NCBI GenBank assembly: GCA_009926195.1
Contig: RFPK01000139.1
Span: 1-5,490, forward strand
DNA length: 5,490 nucleotides
Reading direction: 5' to 3'
Source: Synechococcaceae bacterium WB4_1_0192
GTDB taxonomy: Bacteria; Cyanobacteriota; Cyanobacteriia; PCC-6307; Cyanobiaceae
Positions 1 to 5,384 of this stretch are shown here, piece by piece. The notes under the pieces were generated by a model. That model worked only from the letters and a program-made list of their open reading frames with translations, searched no databases and had not been told where the DNA came from. The stretch's first letter is position 1; each line of letters begins with the position of its first letter. The translations under genes and the position numbers were made by a program.

Positions 1-1
1 C

Positions 2-229
2 CCAGTTCCGAGCCGCTCTGCTGGTCGGCTCGGACGTGCCGGTTGCCGCAGCCAACCCCGGTTGTTTTCCGTTGGCCTGGGCGCTCTTCTGCTCAGTTTG
101 CCGATGGCCGGTCTGCCGATCGCTGAACTCCAGGCCCTGAACCGGGAGCTGGGACGGCTCTGTGGCGATCCGCCCCGTGAGGCCATCACGGTCTGCCGGC
201 TGCACGCCCGCGTGATGCGGGCGCTCTGA
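2..229 (+). CDS. small hypothetical, probably exported protein, 3' part
   Basis: The frame is open from the left edge to a TGA at 227-229 and has no ATG before 104. The readable product has a hydrophobic stretch (LFSVGLGALLLSLPMAG) after an Arg-rich start, then a short polar domain with two cysteines (LCGDPPREAITVCRLHAR). This looks like a signal peptide followed by a tiny mature domain. Starting at ATG 104 would delete most of the hydrophobic part, so the start is more likely TTG 62 (55 residues) or outside the window. I see no convincing Shine-Dalgarno sequence before 62. Its stop lies 30 bases from the convergent groL2 stop. I recognise no domain and assign no function. The resemblance to small secreted picocyanobacterial proteins is an impression from memory. 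The call could be wrong, because GC-rich DNA leaves many frames open. Confidence 0.4.
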   Translation, partial: PVPSRSAGRLGRAGCRSQPRLFSVGLGALLLSLPMAGLPIAELQALNRELGRLCGDPPREAITVCRLHARVMRAL

Positions 230-259
230 GCCGGCGTTCACCGCTGCTGGCGGCCGGGT

Positions 260-1915
260 TCACATCATGCCGGGCATGCCCATGCCACCCATGCCACCCA
301 TTCCGCCCATGCCACCCATGTCACCACCGGCGGGCGCGGCAGCGGGTTCGGGCTTGTCGGCGATCACCGCTTCGGTCGTGAGCAGCAGAGCCGCGATCGA
401 GACGGCGTCCTGCAGGGCGAGGCGCACCACCTTGGCGGCATCGAGAATGCCGGCGGCCAGGAGGTCCTCATAGGTGCCGGTGGCGGCGTTGAAGCCCACA
501 CCGCTGCGGCTGACCCGCTCGGACACCACATCCGGATCGTGGCCGGCATTGGCGGCGATCTGTTGCAGAGGAGCCGCCAGGGCGCGCTGCACGATCCGCA
601 CGCCGGTGCGCTCATCGCCGCTCAGATCGGCGGCCAGGCCGTCGAGCTCGGTGGCGAGCTGCACCAGCACGCTGCCGCCGCCGGCGACGATGCCTTCTTC
701 AACGGCGGCGCGGGTGGCGTTGAGGGCGTCCTCGATCCGCAGCTTGCGGTTGCGCAGTTCGGTTTCGGTGGGGGCGCCCACCTTGATCACGGCCACGCCG
801 CCGGCCAGCTTGGCGATGCGCTCGCTGAGCTTTTCGCGGTCGTACTCCGATTCGGTGTTGTCCAGTTCGCGGCGGATCGCCGCCACACGGTCGGCCACGG
901 CGGCTTCGTGCTCACCGGTGGCGACGATCGTGGTCTCGTCCTTGCTGATCGTGATCCGGCGCACCGTGCCCAGGTCGCTCACGGTCACGGCATCGAGGGC
1001 CATGGCCCGGTCCTCGCTCACCAGGGTGGCGCCGGTGAGGATGGCGATGTCCTGCAGGCTGGCCTTGCGGCGCTCACCGAAGCCGGGTGCGCGCACGGCC
1101 GCCACCTGCAGCACGCCACGGTTCTTGTTCACCACCAGCGTCGCCAGGGCTTCGCCCTCCACCTCCTCCGAGAGGATCACCAGCGGCCGGCCGGCGCGCG
1201 ACACCGCCTCCAGCACCGGCACCAGATCGTTGATGGCGCTGATCTTGCGGTCGGTGACGAGCAGCAGGGCATTCTCGAACTCGCACACCTGGCGGTCGCC
1301 ATCGGTGACGAAATAGGGGGAGCTGTAGCCGCGATCGAAGGCCATGCCCTCGGTGATCTCCAGCTCGGTGGCCAGGCTCCTGCTCTCCTCGACGGTGATC
1401 ACCCCGTCGACGCTGACCTTGGCCATCGCCTCGCTGATCATCCGGCCGACTTCCTCGTCGCCGCCGGAGCTGACCGTGGCCACCTGACGGATGGCGTCAC
1501 CGGCCACGGCGCTGGCACGGGCCTCGATGCCGCGCACCACCTGGGCCACGGCCTTCTCCATGCCGCGACGCAGCACCACAGGGCTGGCGCCGGCGGCCAC
1601 GTTGCGCAGGCCTTCGCGGGCCATCGCCTGGGCCAGCACCGTGGCGGTGGTGGTGCCATCACCGGCCTTGTCCTTGGTCTTGGTGGCGACCTGCAGCAGC
1701 AGCTTGGCGCCGATGTTCTCGAACGGATCCTCCAGGTCGATCTCGCGGGCGATGGTCACGCCGTCGTTGACCACATCGGGAGCCCCGAACTTCTTCTCAA
1801 GCACCACGTTGCGGCCCTTCGGACCGATCGTGACCTTCACCGCATCCGCCAGGGCATTCACACCCCGCTCCAGGGCGGCGCGGGATGCATCAGAGAAGGA
1901 GAGCAGCTTGGCCAT
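260..1915 (-). CDS. groL2: 60 kDa chaperonin 2 (GroEL2)
   Basis: This is an ATP-driven cytosolic folding chaperone that forms double heptamer rings and works with a GroES lid. The 551 residues compare with 548 in E. coli. Visible family marks are TIGPKGRNVVLEKKFG (from residue 29), the ATP/Mg loop DGTTTAT with catalytic-site Asp86, the apical substrate-binding segments GYSSPYF and GEALATLVVN, and the chaperonin signature AAVEEGIVAGGG. IEDALNAT carries the Asp equivalent to E. coli Asp398. The start MAKLLSFSDASR and overall text match the picocyanobacterial groL2 paralogue as I remember it, rather than groL1 of the groESL operon. No groES lies upstream: only 126 bases separate this ATG from a divergent gene. 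I see no Shine-Dalgarno sequence and no CIRCE inverted repeat (TTAGCACTC/GAGTGCTAA) in that gap, so HrcA control here is unlikely. The tail is a Met/Gly repeat ending MGMPGMM. It is intact, with no missing key residue noticed. Confidence 0.97.
   Translation of the reverse strand: MAKLLSFSDASRAALERGVNALADAVKVTIGPKGRNVVLEKKFGAPDVVNDGVTIAREIDLEDPFENIGAKLLLQVATKTKDKAGDGTTTATVLAQAMAREGLRNVAAGASPVVLRRGMEKAVAQVVRGIEARASAVAGDAIRQVATVSSGGDEEVGRMISEAMAKVSVDGVITVEESRSLATELEITEGMAFDRGYSSPYFVTDGDRQVCEFENALLLVTDRKISAINDLVPVLEAVSRAGRPLVILSEEVEGEALATLVVNKNRGVLQVAAVRAPGFGERRKASLQDIAILTGATLVSEDRAMALDAVTVSDLGTVRRITISKDETTIVATGEHEAAVADRVAAIRRELDNTESEYDREKLSERIAKLAGGVAVIKVGAPTETELRNRKLRIEDALNATRAAVEEGIVAGGGSVLVQLATELDGLAADLSGDERTGVRIVQRALAAPLQQIAANAGHDPDVVSERVSRSGVGFNAATGTYEDLLAAGILDAAKVVRLALQDAVSIAALLLTTEAVIADKPEPAAAPAGGDMGGMGGMGGMGGMGMPGMM
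281..325 (-). repeat. five 9-bp tandem units encoding the GroEL GGM tail
   Basis: On the + strand the units are catgccacc, catgccacc, cattccgcc, catgccacc and catgtcacc, covering 281-325. Read on the minus strand they encode GGM or GDM units of the flexible C-terminal tail, which in GroEL projects into the ring cavity. The array could change length by slippage in whole codon units. The tandem structure is seen directly; the role comes from the GroEL family. Confidence 0.85.
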
Positions 1916-2029
1916 CGCGGCGTGAGATCGGGCACTGGCCCACAGGATCCCATCGCGGAGGGGGGGCTGGCTGGTGGGGAAAGCCGAATGAACCGGCGCC
2001 GCGCCCGTGACCGGACCGGCCGCAGCCGA

Positions 2030-2035
2030 TAGGGT
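2030..2035 (+). promoter_or_regulatory. candidate -10 box TAGGGT, very close to the start codon
   Basis: TAGGGT fits the TANNNT -10 form common in picocyanobacteria and lies six bases before the ATG at 2042. A usual distance of about seven bases from -10 to the transcription start would put the mRNA 5' end on or next to the ATG, giving a leaderless or near-leaderless message. No Shine-Dalgarno sequence is seen in the interval, which agrees. No -35 box is evident. This is a motif-level inference only. Confidence 0.4.
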
Positions 2036-2041
2036 TCGCCC

Positions 2042-2293
2042 ATGGACGACAGCTTCCGCGACGCGTTGGCCCTCGGACTGGAGGCTCCCCTGCGCGAGAC
2101 CCTCGCCGATCCGGCCGCCGGCAGCAATGTGATGGCCTTCCTGCTGGTGGCGGGACTTGGGCTTGGCATGGCCCTGATCTACGTGCCGCTACGGCTGTTC
2201 CTCACGATCACGGCCCGCAGCCGCCGGCTGCGGCTGCTGCAGCGGATCCGCCGGCTGCGGGAGGAGCTGGGCCAGCCCCTCAGCAGCAGCTGA
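2042..2293 (+). CDS. 83-residue single-pass membrane protein, hypothetical
   Basis: The function is not recognised. The first ~28 residues are soluble and acidic (MDDSFRDALALGLEAPLRETLADP). One clear membrane segment follows at about 29-54 (NVMAFLLVAGLGLGMALIYVPLRLFL), then a strongly basic, probably helical tail (RSRRLRLLQRIRRLREELG). By the positive-inside rule the Arg-rich tail should face the cytoplasm and the N terminus the periplasm or lumen. The gene is divergent from groL2 (126 bases between starts) and convergent with fabG (3 bases between stops). The candidate -10 at 2030-2035 suggests a leaderless mRNA, and no other start with an upstream Shine-Dalgarno sequence competes. A membrane segment followed by a charged helix is coherent and not what an antisense shadow would give, so I think it is real. 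I recall a small hypothetical gene between groL2 and fabG in related genomes, but cannot verify it. Confidence 0.75.
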   Translation: MDDSFRDALALGLEAPLRETLADPAAGSNVMAFLLVAGLGLGMALIYVPLRLFLTITARSRRLRLLQRIRRLREELGQPLSSS

Positions 2294-2301
2294 GCCTCAG
2301 C
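2289..2301. repeat. short dyad GCTGAG-C-CTCAGC spanning both convergent stop codons
   Basis: Six-base arms flank one central base, so the TGA of the + strand gene (2291-2293) and the TGA of fabG (2299-2297) are symmetric within the dyad. As RNA it could form only a small hairpin (GCTG/CAGC, five-base loop) with no U tract. It is therefore at best a weak bidirectional terminator, and it may simply reflect two nearly abutting stops. Confidence 0.25.
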
Positions 2302-3049
2302 GCATCACCATGCCGCCATCCACCTGCAGCACCTGGCCGGTCATGTAGGCCGCAGCGGGGTCAGCCGCGAGGAAGCGCACGGCACCGGCCACCTCGGCGG
2401 CGCTGCCCATGCGGCCCATCGGGATGGCCTTGATGATGGGTTCCTTGTCGAGGTCAGCGGTCATGTCGCTCTCGATGAAGCCGGGGGCCACGGCGTTCAC
2501 GGTGACGCCACGGGCGGCGAATTCAGCGGCGTTGCTGCGGGTCAGGCCGATCACACCGGCCTTGGCGGCGCTGTAGTTGGCCTGGCCGGCGTTGCCCATC
2601 AGGCCCACCACCGAGGTGATGTTGATGATGCGGCCGCTGCGGGCCTTCAGCATCGAGCGGCTGACGGCGCGGGTGCAGAGGAACACGCCCGTGAGGTTGA
2701 GGTCGATCACGCTCTGCCAGTCGGCGGTCTTCATCCGCATCAGCAGGCCGTCGCGGGTGATGCCGGCGTTGTTGACGAGCACATCGAGGCGGCCTTCCTT
2801 CTCCAGCACCGTCTTGACCATCGCCTCCACCTGTTCCTCATCGGCCACGTTGGCCTGATGGGCCCAGGCGCTGCCACCGGCGGCCACGATCCCGGCCACC
2901 ACCGCCTCGGCGGCGGCGGGAGAGCTGGCGTAATTCACCACCACCGTGGCGCCGGCGGCGCCCAGTTCACGGGCGATGGCGGCGCCGATGCCACGGCTGG
3001 CGCCGGTCACCAGGGCGACCTGACCGGCGAGGGGTGTGGCGTGGGCCAT
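2297..3049 (-). CDS. fabG: 3-oxoacyl-[acyl-carrier-protein] reductase FabG
   Basis: This is an NADPH-dependent reductase of 3-ketoacyl-ACP to 3-hydroxyacyl-ACP in each round of type II fatty-acid synthesis, acting in the cytosol. The 250 residues compare with 244 in E. coli FabG. It is a classical short-chain dehydrogenase: cofactor motif TGASRGIG at 15-22, NNAG at 93-96, and active-site residues Asn118, Ser146, Tyr159 and Lys163 (YSAAK). Each is offset by 8 from the E. coli tetrad 110/138/151/155. The C terminus (YMTGQVLQVDGGMVM) is the usual FabG ending. The ATG at 3049 is chosen because the Rossmann fold starts at residue 9. The ATG at 3056 is out of frame. No strong Shine-Dalgarno sequence is seen. 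The gene lies 50 bases after the K+ channel on the same strand, with a possible promoter of its own in the gap. A different SDR substrate is possible, but sequence and context favour FabG. Confidence 0.95.
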   Translation of the reverse strand: MAHATPLAGQVALVTGASRGIGAAIARELGAAGATVVVNYASSPAAAEAVVAGIVAAGGSAWAHQANVADEEQVEAMVKTVLEKEGRLDVLVNNAGITRDGLLMRMKTADWQSVIDLNLTGVFLCTRAVSRSMLKARSGRIINITSVVGLMGNAGQANYSAAKAGVIGLTRSNAAEFAARGVTVNAVAPGFIESDMTADLDKEPIIKAIPMGRMGSAAEVAGAVRFLAADPAAAYMTGQVLQVDGGMVMR

Positions 3050-3072
3050 GGGGCATCAATCTCGGTCGGGCG

Positions 3073-3078
3073 AGCGTA
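3073..3078 (-). promoter_or_regulatory. candidate fabG -10 box TACGCT
   Basis: Read on the minus strand, TACGCT (3078-3073) fits TANNNT and would give a leader of about 17 bases before the fabG ATG at 3049. It sits in the 50-base gap after the channel stop and abuts a GC-rich dyad (GGGCG-TG-CGCCC, 3079-3090). That dyad could form a small hairpin but has no U tract. No -35 box is seen. If real, fabG has its own promoter and need not depend on the upstream pair. Confidence 0.3.
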
Positions 3079-3099
3079 GGGCGTGCGCCCGCAGCCCCC

Positions 3100-4224
3100 T
3101 CAGCCCTGCATGGTTTCCACGGCGGTGAGTGCTTCCCCCAGCAGGGCCCCGAACCGTTGCAGCTGCAGCTTGCTGCCCATCACCACCAGCAGCTGGCCCG
3201 GTGCCAGCTGCACGTCGCCGCCGGGATTGGCGACCAGGGCCGGCCGGTCCGTGGCCAGCGACTGTGGATTGCGGATCGCCAGCACCAGGGCACCGCTGCG
3301 GCGCCCCAGCTGCAGATCCGCCAGGGAGCGGCCGTTGAGATCTCCCAGCCGCCGTGGATCCTCGCTGAGCTGGAACTCCTCGACCTCGCAATCGCTGCCG
3401 GCCAGCAGCTCCATGAAGTTCACCGCCAGCGGTCGCAGGGCGGTGGCGGCCATGGTGCGGCCTCCGGCCACATAGGGGCTCACCACCTGATCTGCACCCG
3501 CCAGGCGCAGTTTGCCCTCCGCTTCGTCGCTGTCGGCCCGGGCGATCAGGCGGGTGCGGGGGGCCAGGCCACGGGCGCTGAGGATCACGTACAGGTTGGC
3601 GGCATTGCTGGGCAGGGCCGCCACCAGGGCGCGGCAGTGGCGGATGCCGGCCTCCTCCAGCGTGTCGTCGAGGGTGGCGTCACCCTGCAGCACCGTCAGG
3701 CCCCGCTGCTGGGCCTCGGCGATGCGATCGGGCTCCATCTCCACCACCAGCAGAGGCACCGCCTCGGCGCTGAGCTGCTGGGCGATCTCGCGGCCGATGC
3801 GGCCGTAGCCGCAGAGGATCACGTGCTGTTTCATCGTGCGCTGCAGCAGCTGGCGGTAGCGGCGTTCCCGCAGCCGTTGGAAGTGGCCGGAGTTGGTCAA
3901 TTCCAGCAGCTTCTGCAGCGTCTGCTGCACCACCACCAGGCCGCCCATCAGCAGCAGCGCCGTCACCAGCCGACCACCGCCATGGACGATCGGCGTGTCG
4001 GGATCGCTGAACCCCATGGTGCTGAGGGTGATCAGCACCATCCAGTAGCAGTCGCCCCAGTCCCAGCCCTCCGCCAGTCGGTAGCCGGCTGCACCGGCGT
4101 TCACCACCAGGGCGAGCGCCAGCACCGGGCCTGCCCAGGGGCGCCTGGCCAACAGCGCCGACAGAGGCGTCGATGGGGGCCAGCGCCGGCTGCCGTGGCG
4201 TACGGGTCGCCGGCCTCCGCTCAT
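3100..4224 (-). CDS. two-helix K+ channel with RCK/TrkA regulatory domain
   Basis: The 374-residue product is an inner-membrane channel subunit of the MthK/Kch type, probably tetrameric. A basic N terminus leads to TM1 at about 30-50, a pore loop (WDWGDCYWMVLITLSTMGFSD, about 54-74) and TM2 at about 84-106. A cytosolic RCK_N Rossmann domain then begins VILCGYGRIGRE, with the GxGxxG glycines at 139, 141 and 144 and an acidic β2 end (Glu162), which suits NAD(H) or a similar nucleotide. The last ~90 residues, with LNGRSLADLQLG, resemble TrkA_C/RCK_C. The filter reads T-M-G-F-S-D (69-74) instead of TVGYGD, so K+ selectivity is inferred from architecture. The ATG at 4224 overlaps the upstream stop as ATGA. 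A longer in-frame start at 4515 would only add low-complexity sequence translated from inside the upstream gene, so I reject it. The channel is probably co-translated with the GT9-like gene. Confidence 0.88.
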   Translation of the reverse strand: MSGGRRPVRHGSRRWPPSTPLSALLARRPWAGPVLALALVVNAGAAGYRLAEGWDWGDCYWMVLITLSTMGFSDPDTPIVHGGGRLVTALLLMGGLVVVQQTLQKLLELTNSGHFQRLRERRYRQLLQRTMKQHVILCGYGRIGREIAQQLSAEAVPLLVVEMEPDRIAEAQQRGLTVLQGDATLDDTLEEAGIRHCRALVAALPSNAANLYVILSARGLAPRTRLIARADSDEAEGKLRLAGADQVVSPYVAGGRTMAATALRPLAVNFMELLAGSDCEVEEFQLSEDPRRLGDLNGRSLADLQLGRRSGALVLAIRNPQSLATDRPALVANPGGDVQLAPGQLLVVMGSKLQLQRFGALLGEALTAVETMQG

Positions 4225-5057
4225 GCCAGACCGAGCGCCTGCAGCACCGCAGCCGGCTGCAATTGCTCCAGCTGGCTTGGCTCGCCCACCGCTTGCACCC
4301 CCTGCCGTTGGGGCAGCGCCGCGGCAGGCCGATCCAGGACCACCAGCGGTGAGCCGTTGAGCAGGGCCAGGTCGGTGGTCACCGGGTCGCTGCTGAGCAC
4401 CACATCGCAGCCGGCCAGCTGGGCTGCCCGTTCGATCAGGCTGCCGCCGCGCTGCGCCTGCACCACGCGCAGATCCGGCAAGCGGCTGCGCAGCAGCTCC
4501 GGCAGGGCCCGCCACTGACCAGCTGGCCAGTCGCCCGCGCCGCCTGATGGTGCCAGCAGCAGGGCGGGGCCCTGACCGGCCGGCAGGCGAGCCGCCGCTT
4601 CATCCAGGGCCTGGCGGGGCAGGCTCAGGCGGAAGGCCTCTGCATCCAGGCTGATGCCGAGCGGCTGCAGGTAGGCCGCCAGGGCCTGCGCGGGCCATCC
4701 CCCCGTGGGTGCGACGGTGCTGGTCGCTGAAAAGCCCTCGGCCGCCACGCGGTTGGGAATGTGGCTCATCGAGAGCATCAGGTCCACCTGGCGGCCGCGG
4801 GCCAGGTTGATGCAGGCCTGGAAATCCGGCTCGCGCACATTGCCGAGCAGGTTGGCCCAGTCCGCCAGGCTGGCGCCGCCGTCGAAGTCGAACGGGATCA
4901 GCTTCTCCACGGCCGGCAGCAGGCTCCAGGCCGCGCCTGCGCCGGGGGCGCAGGCCACCTGCACCTTGGCGCCCAGCGCTTCGGCCACCCGGGCCACCGC
5001 CGGCATTGCCTGCAGCTGTGCGCAGATGCTGCCCGGAATCAGAAACAGAACGCGCAT
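4221..5057 (-). CDS. GT9-like (ADP-heptose transferase fold) protein, probably degenerate
   Basis: The 278 residues look like a GT-B, family 9 protein. MRVLFLIPGSICAQLQAMPAV aligns without gaps to the start of LPS heptosyltransferase WaaC. A second Rossmann-like half begins near GPALLLAPSGG, the usual GT9 β-strand, and SSDPVTTDLALLNGSPLVVLD (222-242) sits where GT9 enzymes have D[ST]GPxHLA. Two hallmark positions are changed. Residue 13 is Ala where WaaC has its catalytic Asp13, and the GPxH segment reads DPVT, so the conserved Gly and His are missing. The protein may be inactive, regulatory or divergent. Known GT9 enzymes (about 320-350 residues) transfer heptose to lipid A core, so this one is also short. 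The ATG at 5057 matches the fold start. The stop overlaps the channel start, implying translational coupling. Related picocyanobacterial proteins exist to my memory, and the true substrate is unknown. Confidence 0.7.
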   Translation of the reverse strand: MRVLFLIPGSICAQLQAMPAVARVAEALGAKVQVACAPGAGAAWSLLPAVEKLIPFDFDGGASLADWANLLGNVREPDFQACINLARGRQVDLMLSMSHIPNRVAAEGFSATSTVAPTGGWPAQALAAYLQPLGISLDAEAFRLSLPRQALDEAAARLPAGQGPALLLAPSGGAGDWPAGQWRALPELLRSRLPDLRVVQAQRGGSLIERAAQLAGCDVVLSSDPVTTDLALLNGSPLVVLDRPAAALPQRQGVQAVGEPSQLEQLQPAAVLQALGLA

Positions 5058-5090
5058 GGCAGCGGGCGGCGGGAGGCGGGTCGCGGGCTG

Positions 5091-5096
5091 ATTGTA
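5091..5096 (-). promoter_or_regulatory. candidate -10 box TACAAT for the GT9-like/K+ channel pair
   Basis: Read on the minus strand, TACAAT (5096-5091) differs from TATAAT at one base. It would start transcription near 5084, with a leader of about 26 bases before the ATG at 5057. It lies in the 78-base gap shared with divergent ispD, in the only AT-rich patch there. No -35 hexamer is visible at 16-18 bases. The same patch might serve ispD on the other strand, but I see no good TANNNT for it. Confidence 0.45.
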
Positions 5097-5121
5097 TGGA
5101 GCGTGCTCGATTCAGACCGCC

Positions 5122-5126
5122 GGAGG
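5122..5126 (+). promoter_or_regulatory. ribosome binding site that fixes the ispD GTG start
   Basis: GGAGG, within GGAGGGAG, ends nine bases before GTG 5136. It supports the GTG as start codon, because the frame is open far upstream and has no nearby ATG before the conserved AGSGRRMG motif. Confidence 0.7.
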
Positions 5127-5135
5127 GAGTTCGCT

Positions 5136-5384
5136 GTGCATTTGCTGATTGCCTGTGCCGGAAGCGGTCGCCGGATGGGAGCGGAGCGCAACAAGCTGCT
5201 GCTGACCGTGGCCGGCCGGCCCGTTCTGGCCTGGACCCTGGAGGCGGCCCTGGCCTCGCCCGTGATCCGCTGGATCGGCATCGTCGGCCAGCCGGTCGAC
5301 CGGCAAAACGGGATACCAAAAGCGGCGCAAGACTTTCTGCTGGGTGACGAGCATGTCGGACCTCCCCCGGACGGAAGAGTTTGA
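5136..5384 (+). CDS. ispD: IspD N terminus (56 codons) fused to unrelated tail
   Basis: The first 56 codons (5136-5303) encode the start of 2-C-methyl-D-erythritol 4-phosphate cytidylyltransferase. This MEP-pathway enzyme makes CDP-methylerythritol from CTP and MEP. The CTP loop ACAGSGRRMGAERNK is complete; Arg13 and Lys20 correspond to E. coli Arg20 and Lys27. GRPVLAWTLEAAL and WIGIVGQPVDR are typical of the picocyanobacterial protein as I recall it. The GTG start is set by the Shine-Dalgarno sequence at 5122-5126. After Arg56 similarity ends: QNGIPKAAQDFLLG and the rest, up to the TGA at 5382-5384, do not resemble IspD. A normal IspD has about 225-235 residues, so roughly three quarters are missing. 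The frame as it stands cannot give a working enzyme. It is divergent from the GT9-like gene. The break coincides with the palindrome at 5292-5303 and probably marks a chimeric join. Confidence 0.8.
   Translation: MHLLIACAGSGRRMGAERNKLLLTVAGRPVLAWTLEAALASPVIRWIGIVGQPVDRQNGIPKAAQDFLLGDEHVGPPPDGRV
5283..5303. other. junction between picocyanobacterial ispD and foreign DNA, at a palindrome
   Basis: IspD is readable on the + strand up to 5303. A different gene start is readable on the minus strand from 5354 down to about 5283-5292. The two overlap in this stretch, which holds the perfect 12-bp palindrome CCGGTCGACCGG (5292-5303). The same bases serve QPVDR in IspD and PVDRL in the other protein, so both parents probably shared up to ~20 bp here. 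The change of gene identity is visible; the mechanism (assembly chimera, ligation or recombination) is inferred. Confidence 0.65.
5283..5354 (-). CDS. N-terminal fragment of a Rieske-type ring-hydroxylating oxygenase (alpha subunit-like)
   Basis: From ATG 5354 the minus strand reads MLVTQQKVLRRFWYP followed by VLPVDRLAD. This start, with RRFWYP and a following P-x-x-x-L, is what I remember for Rieske [2Fe-2S] aromatic-ring-hydroxylating oxygenase proteins of alpha- and beta-proteobacteria, where the next part is normally GPxPFTLLG. Only about 20-24 residues are present. The Rieske CxH...CxxH cluster and the mononuclear iron site would lie beyond the break, so the function is a guess from the N terminus. 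Beyond 5283 the frame merely runs antisense through ispD to 5112 and should not be counted. A strong Shine-Dalgarno sequence lies six bases before the ATG, which supports a real gene start. Codon use (AAA, TTT, TTG, TAT, GTT) is less GC-rich than in its neighbours. An IS or phage gene is less likely. Confidence 0.5.
5361..5368 (-). promoter_or_regulatory. strong ribosome binding site of the Rieske-like gene start
   Basis: Read on the minus strand, GGGGGAGG ends six bases before ATG 5354, an ideal Shine-Dalgarno spacing. It decides the start of the fragment and argues that this minus-strand frame, not the + strand IspD tail, is the real coding sequence right of the junction. Confidence 0.6.

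Noticed and set aside
230..259. Possible terminator between the left gene and groL2
   Set aside because: Only a 4-bp stem (CCGC/GCGG) with no U tract can be drawn.
281..325. CRISPR-like or regulatory reading of the tandem repeat
   Set aside because: The 9-bp periodicity is explained by the GGM codons of the GroEL tail; there are no spacers.
539..2032. 497-residue open frame on the + strand antisense to groL2
   Set aside because: Composition is His/Gly/Ala-rich with no domain, exactly opposite a fully conserved GroEL. This is a codon-bias shadow in GC-rich DNA.
4225..4515. 97-residue N-terminal extension of the K+ channel frame
   Set aside because: It lies wholly inside the GT9-like gene in another frame and is Gly/Ala/Arg low complexity. 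The ATG at 4224 gives the ATGA overlap and a normal channel start.
3034..4518. 494-residue + strand frame across the channel and part of the GT9-like gene
   Set aside because: Gln/His/Ala-rich low-complexity translation, antisense to a recognisable K+ channel.
5112..5282. Continuation of the minus-strand Rieske-like frame to 5112
   Set aside because: It is antisense to well-conserved ispD codons and loses all resemblance to the oxygenase family after about residue 24.
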